A stretch of DNA of 64,000 nucleotides from Lysobacteraceae bacterium NML03-0222 (GCA_002798195.1 NWQM01000001.1:248001-312000); one strand, 5' to 3'. Counted from the first letter of the stretch, positions 8,952-17,850 are shown. The notes: generated from the letters alone by a model not told the origin. Program-made: numbers and translations.

Positions 8952-9403
8952 GCGCCTTGAAACAGGTGGAAGTCCATACCGATGGCGCTTGCCTCGGCAA
9001 TCCCGGCCCCGGCGGTTGGGGCGTATTGCTGCGCTATGGCACGCGCGAGAAAACCCTTTCCGGCGGCGAGGCCGATACCACCAATAACCGCATGGAACTA
9101 ATGGCGGCCATCCGCGCACTGGAGGCCTTGACCGAGCCGTGCGAAGTGCTGCTGCATACCGATTCGCGTTATGTGCAGCAGGGGATTAGCGAATGGCTGC
9201 CGGGTTGGAAGCGGCGCGGCTGGAAAACCAGTGGTGGCGATGCGGTCAAGAATCAGGATCTGTGGCAGCGACTGGATGAGGCCGCGCGCCGTCATCAGGT
9301 GGAATGGCGCTGGGTCAAAGGCCATGCCGGGCATCCGGACAATGAGCGCGTTGACCAGCTGGCACGCGCCGAGGCTGCCAAAATCAAACAGGAAAACGGC
9401 TGA
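8948..9403 (+). CDS. rnhA: Ribonuclease HI
   Basis: Degrades the RNA strand of RNA-DNA hybrids. 151 residues, the normal size. The four acidic catalytic residues are in place: Asp12 (TDGACLGNPG), Glu50 (NNRMEL), Asp72 (HTDSRY) and Asp136 (NERVDQLA). The basic handle region WKRRGWKTS is present. Start overlaps the upstream stop and its own stop overlaps dnaQ, a conserved rnhA-dnaQ pairing. Confidence 0.98.
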   Translation: MSALKQVEVHTDGACLGNPGPGGWGVLLRYGTREKTLSGGEADTTNNRMELMAAIRALEALTEPCEVLLHTDSRYVQQGISEWLPGWKRRGWKTSGGDAVKNQDLWQRLDEAARRHQVEWRWVKGHAGHPDNERVDQLARAEAAKIKQENG

Positions 9404-10125
9404 TGAGACAAATCGTACTGGATACCGAAACCACCGGGCTTGAGTGGCGCGCGGGTAACCGCGTGGTGGAAATCGGCTGTGTGGAGCTGATAGAGCGCCG
9501 CCTGACCGGCAATAATTTCCATGTGTACCTGAACCCCGAGCGCGACTTTGAAGAGGGCGCGCGTGAGGTCACTGGCCTTAGCCTGGAGTTTCTGGCAGAC
9601 AAACCGCTGTTTGCCGATGTGGCCGAGTCGTTTGTCGAATATATCCGTGGCGCTGAACTCATCATCCACAACGCCAAGTTCGACGTGGGCTTTTTGAATG
9701 CCGAGCTTGCCGGCATCGGCCCGCAATTGGGCACTATCAGCGATTACGCCGACGTATTCGATACTTTGGAAATGGCGCGCAAACGCTGGCCGGGGCAGCG
9801 CAATTCACTCGATGCCCTGGTGAAGCGCCTGGGCGTGGAAGTGCGCGACCGCAGCTATCACGGCGCCTTGCTCGATGCCCAGATTCTGGCCGATGTGTAT
9901 CTGGCCATGACCGGCGGACAGAGTGAGTTGGGGTTTGACTTGCCTGATGATATCCACACCTTGAGCGAACAGCGTCCGACCACTGTGGCGATGAACTTTG
10001 ATATGCCACAAGGCCCGCGCCCGCGGGTGTTGGTGAGTGATGAAGAACAGGCCGCGCATCAGGCGCGGCTGGCCGCCATCGAAAAAAAGGCCGGACAATG
10101 CCTGTGGCTTGCCAAGGACAGTTGA
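9403..10125 (+). CDS. dnaQ: DNA polymerase III epsilon subunit (3'-5' proofreading exonuclease)
   Basis: Proofreading subunit of the replicative polymerase core. 240 residues. The DEDDh exonuclease motifs are visible: ExoI LDTETTGLEW, ExoII HNAKFDVGFL, and ExoIII YHGALLDAQILADVY. The C-terminal segment that binds the polymerase alpha subunit follows. The ATG shares one base with the rnhA stop (TGATG), implying translational coupling. Confidence 0.97.
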   Translation: MRQIVLDTETTGLEWRAGNRVVEIGCVELIERRLTGNNFHVYLNPERDFEEGAREVTGLSLEFLADKPLFADVAESFVEYIRGAELIIHNAKFDVGFLNAELAGIGPQLGTISDYADVFDTLEMARKRWPGQRNSLDALVKRLGVEVRDRSYHGALLDAQILADVYLAMTGGQSELGFDLPDDIHTLSEQRPTTVAMNFDMPQGPRPRVLVSDEEQAAHQARLAAIEKKAGQCLWLAKDS

Positions 10126-10231
10126 TTGCCTGATTGCTGCCGTATTTTTGAACAGAAGTCGTGTATTTCCGGTATGCCTGCACGATTTTCACTTGAAAAA
10201 CGGCTACACAGGAAGAAGGCGATAGCGCCTG

Positions 10232-10267
10232 AAAACAAACAGCCCGGTTACCCGGGCTGTTTGTTTT
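10232..10267. terminator. Bidirectional intrinsic terminator between dnaQ and prpC
   Basis: A long stem, AAAACAAACAGCCCGG against CCGGGCTGTTTGTTTT, has a four-base loop, an A-rich 5' side and a T-rich 3' side. It serves both convergent genes. Confidence 0.9.
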
Positions 10268-10280
10268 TCCTGATTGGCCG

Positions 10281-11456
10281 TTAGCTGCGCTTGGACAGCG
10301 GTACGAAGGCGCGGTCTTCGGGGCCGGTGTAGTTGGCGCCGGGGCGGATGATTTTGCCGTCCTGGCGCTGTTCGATGACATGCGCACTCCAGCCCGAAGT
10401 GCGGGCGATGACGAATAGCGGGGTGAACATCGGCGTGGGCACGCCCATCATGTGATAGCTCGATGCGCTGTACCAGTCGAGGTTCGGGAACATCTTCTTG
10501 GTGTCCATCATCAGCGTTTCGATGCGCTCGGAGACATCAAACAGCAAGGTGTTGCCGCCGTCCTTGCACAGTTTTTTGCTGAGCTTTTTGATGATGGGGT
10601 TGCGTGGGTCGCCGATGGTATATACCGGATGACCAAAGCCAATGATGATTTCCTTGCGTTCCATGCGCGCGCGGATATCGGCCTCGGCCTCGTCCGCACT
10701 GCCATAACGGGCGATGATGTCCATGGCGACTTCGTTGGCGCCGCCGTGTTTGGGGCCGCGCAGCGCACCAATGGCGCCGGTGATACAGGAATACATATCC
10801 GAGCCGGTACCGGCAATCACACGCGCGGTAAAGGTGCTGGCATTGAACTCGTGCTCGGCGTAGAGAATCAGCGATTTGTCCAGCGCCTCGGCATGCAGTG
10901 CGCTGGGCGGCTCGCCGTGCAAAAGGTGCAGGAAATGCGCGGCGATGGAGTCGTCATCGGTTTCCACCTCGATGCGGCGGCCATTGCGGGTGAAATGCCA
11001 CCAGTACAGCAGCATCGAGCCAAAGCTCGCCATCAGCCGGTCGGCGATATCGCGCGCTTCCGCTTCCGGGTGGCCGTCGCGTTCAGGCAACACCGTGCCC
11101 AGCACCGAGCAGCCGGTGCGCAGCACGTCCATCGGATGGGCATTGGCGGGAATCAGCTCCAGCGCCTCCTGCACGATGACCGGCAGGCCACGCAGGCGCT
11201 TGAGCTTGGTTTTGTAAGCAGCCAGCTGCGAGGCGCTGGGCAGGCTGCCGTGTACCAAGAGATGCGCGACTTCTTCAAACGTGGCCTTGGTGGCCAAGTC
11301 ATGAATGTCATAGCCGCGATAGTGCAGGTCATTGCCGCTGCGACCGACAGTGCATAGCGCGGTATTGCCCGCGGCGGTGCCGGAGAGCGCAACCGACTTT
11401 TTAACCTTGGGGGCTGCCGGGGCAGCAGCTTCGGGAGTGGCTTTTTTCTTGCTCAT
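10281..11456 (-). CDS. prpC: 2-methylcitrate synthase (citrate synthase family)
   Basis: Condenses propionyl-CoA with oxaloacetate in the methylcitrate cycle for propionate use. 391 residues, shorter than housekeeping GltA (about 430). Citrate synthase active-site segments are visible: GPKHGGANEVA, GFGHPVYTIGDPR and PNLDWYSASSYH. A Lys/Ala-rich extension of about 20 residues precedes the conserved SVALSGTAAGNTALC start. prpB lies 14 bases upstream on the same strand, which is the main reason to prefer 2-methylcitrate over citrate synthase. A cold-active second citrate synthase is the alternative. Confidence 0.92.
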   Translation of the reverse strand: MSKKKATPEAAAPAAPKVKKSVALSGTAAGNTALCTVGRSGNDLHYRGYDIHDLATKATFEEVAHLLVHGSLPSASQLAAYKTKLKRLRGLPVIVQEALELIPANAHPMDVLRTGCSVLGTVLPERDGHPEAEARDIADRLMASFGSMLLYWWHFTRNGRRIEVETDDDSIAAHFLHLLHGEPPSALHAEALDKSLILYAEHEFNASTFTARVIAGTGSDMYSCITGAIGALRGPKHGGANEVAMDIIARYGSADEAEADIRARMERKEIIIGFGHPVYTIGDPRNPIIKKLSKKLCKDGGNTLLFDVSERIETLMMDTKKMFPNLDWYSASSYHMMGVPTPMFTPLFVIARTSGWSAHVIEQRQDGKIIRPGANYTGPEDRAFVPLSKRS

Positions 11457-11470
11457 CTTGAGGCTCCGCT

Positions 11471-12361
11471 TCAGGATTTGGATTTGGTAAACAGCGCATC
11501 GAGCTTTTGCTCGAAGGCGTGATAGCCGATGCGCTCGTACAGTTCTTCGCGGGTTTGCATGCTGTCGATGACTGCCGCCTGGGTGCCATCACGGCGCACG
11601 GCCTCATACACCGCTTCGGCGGCCTTGTTCATGGCGCGGAAGGCCGACAGCGGGAACAGCTGCATGGCAACGCCCACCGAGGCCAGCTCATCACGGGTGA
11701 ACAGCGGAGTTTTGCCGAATTCGGTGATATTGGCCAGCACCGGCACCTTCACTGCCTCGACAAAACGCTGGTAGGTGGCAAGGTCATAGGCCGCCTCGGC
11801 AAAGATGCCGTCGGCGCCGGCCTCCACGCAGGCGATGGCGCGTTCAATCGCTGCATCGACGCCGTCCACGGCGATGGCATCGGTGCGCGCGATCAAAAAG
11901 AAGTCCGCATCGGTTTTGGCATCGGCCGCGGCTTTGACGCGATCGACCATTTCGCCAGTAGTGACGATTTCCTTGCCGGGGCGATGACCGCAGCGCTTGG
12001 CGCCCACCTGGTCTTCGATATGGCAGGCAGCGGCGCCGGCCTTGATGAGCGACTTCACCGTGCGTTCGATATTGAAGGCCGAGGCGCCAAAGCCGGTATC
12101 GATGTCCACCATGAGCGGCAGGTCGCAGACATCGGTGATGCGGCGGGTATCAATCAGCACGTCTTCCAGGGTATTGATACCCAAATCCGGCAAGCCCAGC
12201 GAGCCTGCCGCCACGCCGCCGCCGGAGAGATAAATCGCCTTGTAGCCTGCACGCTTGGCAAGCAGGGCGTGGTTGGCATTGATGGCACCAATCACCTGCA
12301 AGGGCGATTCGGCAGCCAGCGCGGCGCGGAAACGTGCGCCCGCAGAAAGTGTTGAACTCAT
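11471..12361 (-). CDS. prpB: 2-methylisocitrate lyase
   Basis: Splits 2-methylisocitrate into pyruvate and succinate, the final step of the methylcitrate cycle. 296 residues, the family length. Isocitrate lyase superfamily features: YLSGGGVAAGSLGLPD near the N-terminus, DIDTGFG metal site and the KRCGHRPGK signature carrying the catalytic Cys. The ATG is chosen because AGGAG sits six bases upstream and family members start MSSTL/MS here; the frame continues further upstream without support. It forms a two-gene prpBC unit, with no prpD, acnD or prpR nearby. Confidence 0.95.
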   Translation of the reverse strand: MSSTLSAGARFRAALAAESPLQVIGAINANHALLAKRAGYKAIYLSGGGVAAGSLGLPDLGINTLEDVLIDTRRITDVCDLPLMVDIDTGFGASAFNIERTVKSLIKAGAAACHIEDQVGAKRCGHRPGKEIVTTGEMVDRVKAAADAKTDADFFLIARTDAIAVDGVDAAIERAIACVEAGADGIFAEAAYDLATYQRFVEAVKVPVLANITEFGKTPLFTRDELASVGVAMQLFPLSAFRAMNKAAEAVYEAVRRDGTQAAVIDSMQTREELYERIGYHAFEQKLDALFTKSKS

Positions 12362-12389
12362 GGCAACTCCTGCGTTGAAAGCAGGCATT

Positions 12390-13016
12390 CTAAAACGCCG
12401 CCGCCGATTCAAACAGCATCGGCATTGCGCGCTCGGGGTGCTGGAACGACAACGCCACCGCATGCAGGCATACCCGCGTGCTGGGCGCTGCGCCGTAAAA
12501 ATCATCACCGACAATCGGATGGCCGATACTCATCAAATGCACGCGCAACTGGTGGCTGCGCCCAGTCACCGGCACAAGCGCCAGCCGGGTCTGCTGGTTT
12601 TGCGCATCCCGTGCCAATACCCGCCAGCGGGTGAGAGAGGGCTTGCCCTGCGCAAAGTCCACTTTCTGCCGGGGGCGGTTGGGCCAGTCGCAAATCAGCG
12701 GCAGGTCAATCTCGCCTGCATCCATCCCAACCACGCCTTGCACCAGCGCCTGATAACGCTTGTCGACCTGCCGCTTTTCAAACTGCATCGATAGCGCGCG
12801 ATGCGCGGCCTTGCCACGCGCCAGCACCATCAAGCCACTGGTTACCTGGTCAAGCCGGTGCACCACCAGTGCATCCGGATATTGCTGCTGCACCCGGCTA
12901 ATCAGGCAGTCCTGATGCTCGGGCAGGCGTCCTGGCACACTCAAAAGCCCAGCGGGCTTTTCCACCACCAGCAAGGCATCATCAACATGGTGGATGGCGA
13001 TGGCGGCAGCGGGCAT
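12390..13016 (-). CDS. rluA: Pseudouridine synthase RluA family (23S rRNA / tRNA)
   Basis: Isomerises uridine to pseudouridine in 23S rRNA and some tRNAs. 208 residues. The catalytic Asp56 is in VVHRLDQVTSGL, and the segments KPAGLLSVPGR, DLPLICDWPNRP and VTGRSHQLRVH are nearly those of E. coli RluA, including the absence of an N-terminal S4 domain. The start is the ATG at 13016; the open frame runs upstream but overlaps the divergent lipoprotein gene. It ends 28 bases before prpB and could be transcribed with it. Confidence 0.9.
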   Translation of the reverse strand: MPAAAIAIHHVDDALLVVEKPAGLLSVPGRLPEHQDCLISRVQQQYPDALVVHRLDQVTSGLMVLARGKAAHRALSMQFEKRQVDKRYQALVQGVVGMDAGEIDLPLICDWPNRPRQKVDFAQGKPSLTRWRVLARDAQNQQTRLALVPVTGRSHQLRVHLMSIGHPIVGDDFYGAAPSTRVCLHAVALSFQHPERAMPMLFESAAAF

Positions 13017-13124
13017 GAATCGGGTCAGGGTGGAAAGCCGCAACGATACTGCATTGCGTGCATGCCGTGGCCTTGCCGTAGTGGTTGTGTTAAAACAAAC
13101 CCCCACTTTTGATGGAAGGTTCTC

Positions 13125-13715
13125 ATGCATTACTTTACCGCCATTCTTTTGCTTGGCCTGTGCGCCTGTAGCCAGGCCAGCGATGTCAGCGATGTGCAAG
13201 CGCCGGTCACCCACCTCGAGGCGCAGGGCAATCTTGAATCCAAACATGCCCTTGGTTGCATCACGCTTACCGAAGCCAAAAACCAATACACGCCGGCCGA
13301 TCTGTTCCCGGCCATCGCTGCCTGCGTGAAAGAAAACAAGCTTGCCCAGGCTGCGGATTTGTACATCCTTGCGCGCAGCTATGGCGGTTTTGACACGATG
13401 CGGGTCACCGACCGGACTGCACATCAGGCGGTCTCGGTACTGCAAATGCAGGCATTTTCCGGATTCCCGGAAGATACAGGAAAGAAAATGCACGAAGCGA
13501 TAAAAGCCCAGTTTGGAAATGCGGCCGAGCACAGCCGCATCTGTGCCACGCTCAGGCAGCTGGGCGCGCCTGACTATCCGCCTACGTACATGCTGCAACA
13601 CGGTATGGAAGCCTTCCGCTCTGGCGATGGCAGATCCAAGGCGCTGGCTGAAGACTTCAATGCAGAAAATGCCTGGAATGAAGTGCTGACTTCAATCGGC
13701 AAATGTAGCGACTGA
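13125..13715 (+). CDS. Predicted lipoprotein of unknown function
   Basis: I do not recognise this 196-residue protein. It begins with a short lipoprotein-type signal, MHYFTAILLLGLCAC, where Cys15 fits a lipobox (LCAC). The mature part is mostly polar and helical by composition, with about five further cysteines (in LGCITL, AACVKE, RICATL and GKCSD), which could form disulfides in the periplasm. GGAAGG precedes the ATG. It is divergent from rluA with a 108-base intergenic region and is followed by a GC-rich hairpin. No domain assignment is offered. Confidence 0.75.
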   Translation: MHYFTAILLLGLCACSQASDVSDVQAPVTHLEAQGNLESKHALGCITLTEAKNQYTPADLFPAIAACVKENKLAQAADLYILARSYGGFDTMRVTDRTAHQAVSVLQMQAFSGFPEDTGKKMHEAIKAQFGNAAEHSRICATLRQLGAPDYPPTYMLQHGMEAFRSGDGRSKALAEDFNAENAWNEVLTSIGKCSD

Positions 13716-13716
13716 A

Positions 13717-13746
13717 TTGGGTGGCGCGGCCTTGCCGCGCCCAAAG
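13717..13746. terminator. GC-rich hairpin between convergent genes
   Basis: TGGCGCGGC and GCCGCGCC pair around CTT, extended by TTGGG/CCAA. There is no run of T on either side, so it may be a Rho-assisted or weak terminator for the lipoprotein gene (+) and the ygiC-like gene (-). Confidence 0.4.
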
Positions 13747-13768
13747 CTATCCAGCGCCTTTCAGGGGC

Positions 13769-14950
13769 TCAGGCCACCAGCACGCCGCCGCTTTCTTCCA
13801 GAATCACATGCGGGATGAAGCGCGCGCTATCGCGGGTGATGCGGCTGGCATCGGCGCGCAGCCCGAGGCCACAGGGGCGGTCGCCCACCACCCAGCTGCC
13901 CAGCACCACATGCTCGCCCTTGAATTCGGCCAGCGGGTGGAAGGCCTGACGAATGCACGCGCCCATGTAAGGGCCGGGGGCGGATTCTTCGCGCCCATCG
14001 GGCAGGCAGATGCGGATATTGGCGCCCTCGCGCGAGTACAGCGGTTTCAGCACCCAGCCCGGCGCAAGCGGCTGGTGGCCATCGTCAAACTCGGCCAGCA
14101 ACAGATTGGGATGCCCGGCATGGCGCTGCCACAGCAGCGGCAGGATGCCTTTGTTGCTCAGCACCGCCTTCCAGGCCGGCTCCAGTAGCTGCATCCCGGC
14201 GCTGGGCAGATACTGGCCAAACGGCTCGCGCATCAGGTCTTCCAGCGGATAGAGCTTGGCCAGCGTGCCGATGGCGTTGTCAGCAAGATCCGTATAGCGG
14301 CCATCAGCAGTGATGCCGATGTCTTCCATCGCCAGATGGCTGCATTCGATACCGGCTTGCAAGGCACAGTCACGCAGGTAGTCGATGGTGCCCTGATCCT
14401 CTGCGCTTGAGCGTACCGCCGCAAAATACAGCGGCCGTTGCAGCCGCTTGGCAATCAGGCTGAAGGCTTCCACCAAATTCTCGTAAATCGAGTTGTACTG
14501 GTCGGCCATCAGCGGGAAGGTACCACGCTGCTGCATGTCGTCGAGCCACTGCCACTGAAAAAACGCCGCTTCAAACAATGAGGTGGGCGTGTCGTAGTTC
14601 AGCTCCAGCAGCTTGGCCGGCCCTGTGCCGTCATAGGCAAAATCCATGCGCCCGTAAAGATGCGGCTCCTGGTTGTGCCAGCTATCGGCAATCCAGCTCC
14701 AGTAGGCTTCCGGAATGTCCAACTGGCGCAGCAGGCGCTCGTCCTTGACGATATCGTCCACCATGTCCAGCACCATGTCGTGCAGCTCCTCGGTGGGTGC
14801 TTCGATATCGTTTTCTATCTGCTCAAGGCTGAACGCATAGCAGTGGCTTTCATCCCAGTAAGGGGCACCGTCAATGCTATGAAAGTTGAAACCGGCCGCC
14901 TCTGCCTTTTGCTGCCAGTCCGCACGCGGCTCAAGGTCAATGCGGCGCAT
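13769..14950 (-). CDS. ygiC: Glutathionylspermidine synthase-like ATP-grasp protein (YgiC/YjfC family)
   Basis: 393 residues, close to E. coli YgiC (386). These proteins resemble the synthetase half of glutathionylspermidine synthase (carbon-nitrogen ligase, ATP-grasp), but the natural substrate is not established. Characteristic segments here are LYGRMDFAYDG, KLLELNYDTPTSLFE, the glycine-containing WVLKPLYSREGANI and the ending HVILEESGGVLVA. Its start shares one base with the stop of the preceding lipoprotein gene (14950), the same pairing as ygiB-ygiC in enteric bacteria. No amidase domain is fused. Confidence 0.9.
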   Translation of the reverse strand: MRRIDLEPRADWQQKAEAAGFNFHSIDGAPYWDESHCYAFSLEQIENDIEAPTEELHDMVLDMVDDIVKDERLLRQLDIPEAYWSWIADSWHNQEPHLYGRMDFAYDGTGPAKLLELNYDTPTSLFEAAFFQWQWLDDMQQRGTFPLMADQYNSIYENLVEAFSLIAKRLQRPLYFAAVRSSAEDQGTIDYLRDCALQAGIECSHLAMEDIGITADGRYTDLADNAIGTLAKLYPLEDLMREPFGQYLPSAGMQLLEPAWKAVLSNKGILPLLWQRHAGHPNLLLAEFDDGHQPLAPGWVLKPLYSREGANIRICLPDGREESAPGPYMGACIRQAFHPLAEFKGEHVVLGSWVVGDRPCGLGLRADASRITRDSARFIPHVILEESGGVLVA

Positions 14951-15489
14951 CAGCCACCACTGCTGCGGCGGTCGCTATCGCCGCCAAAACCGCCACGGCT
15001 GACGGTCGGCGCCTGATTGGGCTGCACCTGGATAGGCGCAGACGCGGCGCGCCCGATATTACCCGCACGATACACACCGCGCTCATCGGCTCTGGCCGGG
15101 CGCTCCCAGCCGCCGGCCTTGTTGCGGAACGCCGGGCTGGACTGCAAGCCGGTGACGTTATTGCCATTCATCATCCGGCCCATCATGTAACCGGCCAGAA
15201 TCGGCATGAACATCGAGCCGCTGCGTTCACTTGTGGCCTGGCACTGGCCTTCGCCATGCGCTTCCACACAGGCCTCGCGCGTGGCATAGCGTGGAGCGTT
15301 TTGCTGATGGGATTTTTCAGCTTCCGCCAGGGCGCTCTGACAGCTTTCACGGTCGCCGGTTTGCTGCACGCAAGCCTCCACCGAGGTGTACAAGCCTTCT
15401 TCCACGCGCGGCTCGTCACTGCTGCAAGCCGACAGCCACAAAGGGCTTGTGCCCATCAAAACCAATGCCATGGTGCGCGAGCGTTTCAT
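14950..15489 (-). CDS. ygiB: DUF1190-type lipoprotein (YgiB-like)
   Basis: 179 residues with the signal MKRSRTMALVLMGTSPLWLSACSS, where Cys22 follows a good lipobox (LSAC). The mature protein has regularly spaced Cys residues (YTSVEACVQ, RESCQ, REACVEA, GQCQA) as in the DUF1190 family, a Met/Gly-rich central stretch and a Ser/Gly-rich C-terminus ending GGDSDRRSSGG. E. coli YgiB is a homologue of unknown function that precedes ygiC, as here. The translational overlap with the ygiC-like gene argues for joint function in the envelope. Confidence 0.82.
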   Translation of the reverse strand: MKRSRTMALVLMGTSPLWLSACSSDEPRVEEGLYTSVEACVQQTGDRESCQSALAEAEKSHQQNAPRYATREACVEAHGEGQCQATSERSGSMFMPILAGYMMGRMMNGNNVTGLQSSPAFRNKAGGWERPARADERGVYRAGNIGRAASAPIQVQPNQAPTVSRGGFGGDSDRRSSGG

Positions 15490-15582
15490 ATGCCATCCAA
15501 GAACGAAATGAAAGGCGATTTTTTCATGCCCATACAGCTGCTTCAAGCAAGGGCATTTGCTGTGGCGGGGAGTCTTATGTGC

Positions 15583-15612
15583 TTGACGAATGCTTATTTT
15601 ATTAATGAGAAT
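15583..15612 (+). promoter_or_regulatory. Candidate promoter of the iron-uptake operon
   Basis: TTGACG (15583-15588) and GAGAAT (15607-15612) are 18 bases apart. The -10 lies inside the Fur box described next, so bound Fur would block it. The -10 match is modest (4 of 6). Confidence 0.45.
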
Positions 15613-15628
15613 TGTTATCTTTATCATT
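15604..15628 (+). promoter_or_regulatory. Fur box (iron-dependent repressor operator)
   Basis: AATGAGAA and TTATCATT form an interrupted palindrome over 25 bases (AATGA-x-AA / TT-x-TCATT), with GTTATC between the arms. The A/T-rich sequence with ATGA...TCAT half-sites fits the Fur consensus, in an otherwise GC-rich region. It sits 12-36 bases before the start codon of a siderophore receptor gene. Confidence 0.8.
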
Positions 15629-15639
15629 GGAAGCCTGCC

Positions 15640-17850
15640 GTGAATCCGACACATACCAACTCTCAATTGCGCCCCCTTGCCCGGCTTATCCCGCTGTTGA
15701 TGTTCGGCTGTGCCAGCCCGCTGGCCATGGCGCAGCAGCCGCAAGCGCCGCAGCGCGATACGCCGCAGTCGGCAGAAACGCTGGATGTGATTGAGGTACA
15801 CGGGCAGGCAGAAAGCTATGCGCCCCCGGCCAGTAGCGCCGCCACCGGGCTGGAAATGAGCCTCAAGGACACGCCGCAGTCGGTCACGGTCATCACCCAG
15901 CAGCGGCTGCGCGACCAGCAAATCCAGACTATTCATGAGGGGCTGCAACAGGTCAGTGGCTTGACCATCCAAAACTATGACGATAACCGCAGCGATATCG
16001 TGGCGCGCGGCTTCAAGGTCGAAAACTACCGGCTCGATGGCAATCTGCTGGTGTCAGACAACACCCCGCCCAGCTTGAACCTTTCGGCCATGTATCAGCG
16101 TATCGAAGTCACCAAGGGCGCCACCGGCCTGCTCTCCGGCACTGGCGACCCTTCCGCCACGGTGAATCTGGTGCGCAAGCGCGCCGACAGCAGCGAATTC
16201 AGTGCCGAGCTGGCCGCCAATCTGGGCTCTTGGAAAAGCCGTGGCTTCACCCTGGATATGGCCAATGCCCTGAATGCCGATGGCAGCGTGCGCGGACGCA
16301 TGGTAATGGCGCAGCAGCGCGGCGAGAGCTTTGCGGATTTGAAGGACGAGCGCCTATACAGCCTGTACGGCATTGTCGAGGCTGACCTGGGCAGCGCTAC
16401 CCGGCTTAGCCTGGGGCTGGCGCATGATGACAAGCGCATTACCGGCGCATCCTGGGGTGCGCTACCGCTCTTTTTCAGCGATGGCAGCCGCACTTATTGG
16501 CCGCGCAGCCAAACCACCGCCACCCGCTGGAGCTATTGGGATACCCGCCAGACCAATGCTTTTGTGGAGCTGGCGCATAGCTTTGCCAGTGGCGCGCAAT
16601 GGCATAACGCCCTCAATTACACCCGCAGATACGAGCAATCCAACCTGTTCTGGATCACCGGCGCGCTCGACCGTCAGACCGGGCAGGGGCTGCAAGGCGA
16701 GCCGTATCTGTGGAAGCAAACCCCGGACAATCTCGATTTCACCACCCGCCTGAGCCTGCCATTCCAGATGCTGGGTTTTTCGCAACAGGCTAGTATCGGC
16801 CTGCATTACAACCGCTTCAAGGGCGGCTGGCTGGGCGGCGGCGCCGGCCCGCATCTTTTGAATGCCGATGAATCCAACGGCGATGTGATTGGCAATTTCT
16901 TCAACTGGGACCATAACAGCCCGGCGCCCATCTGGGGCAAGCTGCCGACTGGCTCGATTTTCACCACCACACAGAAAGCCATCAGCTTTGCCAGCCGCCT
17001 GCAACTGGCCGAGCCGCTGAAGCTGATTCTGGGCGGGCGCTATACCCACTGGCAGCAAGATAACGAACAGGCGGACTGGACGCCGCAAGCCTATACCCTG
17101 CGCGCAAAAGAGTTTGTGCCCTATCTGGGCGTGGTGTACGACCTGACCCCCAATTTGGCCGCCTATGCCAGCTATACCAGCATGTTCAAACCGCAAGAAA
17201 ACAAAGACCGGCATGGCCGCTATCTTGACCCGGTGCGCGGCAACAGCCAGGAAATCGGCCTGAAATCCAGCTGGCTGGACGAGCGGCTGTTTGCCACGCT
17301 GGCGCTGTACCAGACCCGGCAGGACAACTTCGCCGCCCCGGATGAAGGGCATTTCGTGCCCGGCACCACCGATGTCGCCTCGCGTGCGGTCAAGGGCGCC
17401 AAGGTGCGCGGCTATGAGCTGGAGGTCAATGGCAGCCCGCTGCCGCACTGGAATATCAGCGCTGGCTGGTCGCAGTATTCGGCCAAAGCGCCGGACGGCA
17501 GCCATTTGAGTGTCAACCAGCCGCGCCGCAGTTTCAAGCTGTTCAGTACCTACACTTTTGCTGAACGCCTGCCGGGCTTGAAGCTGGGCGGCGGGCTGAA
17601 CTGGTACAGCCGCCCGCCGGCGGAAGTGGAAAACCCCGGCACCGGCCGGATGGAAGCCGTCGGCCAACCGGCTTATGCGGTTGTTGACCTGATGGCGCGC
17701 TATCAGGTGAACCCGCGGCTGGGACTGCAACTGAATATCGACAATGCACTGGACAAGCATTACTACACCCAAGGGTCGTGGCAGCTTGAAAATCTGGTGT
17801 ATGGCGCGCCGCGCAGCTTCCGGCTCAGCCTGGACTACCGCTTCCACTAA
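15640..17850 (+). CDS. TonB-dependent ferric-siderophore receptor
   Basis: Outer-membrane gated barrel that imports an iron-siderophore complex with energy from TonB. The GTG at 15640 gives 736 residues, with a signal peptide ending near PLAMAQQ (about residue 31). The plug domain begins TPQSVTVITQQRLRDQQIQTI and contains SDIVARGFKVENYRLDG, the pattern of FhuE/FpvA-type receptors. The barrel ends with the aromatic RLSLDYRFH. The open frame extends far upstream of the start but lacks a signal there and runs antisense through the ygiB-like gene. The Fur box directly upstream indicates iron repression. The substrate cannot be told from sequence. Confidence 0.92.
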   Translation: MNPTHTNSQLRPLARLIPLLMFGCASPLAMAQQPQAPQRDTPQSAETLDVIEVHGQAESYAPPASSAATGLEMSLKDTPQSVTVITQQRLRDQQIQTIHEGLQQVSGLTIQNYDDNRSDIVARGFKVENYRLDGNLLVSDNTPPSLNLSAMYQRIEVTKGATGLLSGTGDPSATVNLVRKRADSSEFSAELAANLGSWKSRGFTLDMANALNADGSVRGRMVMAQQRGESFADLKDERLYSLYGIVEADLGSATRLSLGLAHDDKRITGASWGALPLFFSDGSRTYWPRSQTTATRWSYWDTRQTNAFVELAHSFASGAQWHNALNYTRRYEQSNLFWITGALDRQTGQGLQGEPYLWKQTPDNLDFTTRLSLPFQMLGFSQQASIGLHYNRFKGGWLGGGAGPHLLNADESNGDVIGNFFNWDHNSPAPIWGKLPTGSIFTTTQKAISFASRLQLAEPLKLILGGRYTHWQQDNEQADWTPQAYTLRAKEFVPYLGVVYDLTPNLAAYASYTSMFKPQENKDRHGRYLDPVRGNSQEIGLKSSWLDERLFATLALYQTRQDNFAAPDEGHFVPGTTDVASRAVKGAKVRGYELEVNGSPLPHWNISAGWSQYSAKAPDGSHLSVNQPRRSFKLFSTYTFAERLPGLKLGGGLNWYSRPPAEVENPGTGRMEAVGQPAYAVVDLMARYQVNPRLGLQLNIDNALDKHYYTQGSWQLENLVYGAPRSFRLSLDYRFH

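Noticed and set aside
13073..13095. TTGCCG and TTAAAA as a promoter for the lipoprotein gene
   Set aside because: The spacer is only 11 bases.
15256..15639. Upstream extension of the TonB receptor frame
   Set aside because: It runs antisense through the ygiB-like gene and over the Fur box; a proper signal peptide begins only after GTG 15640.
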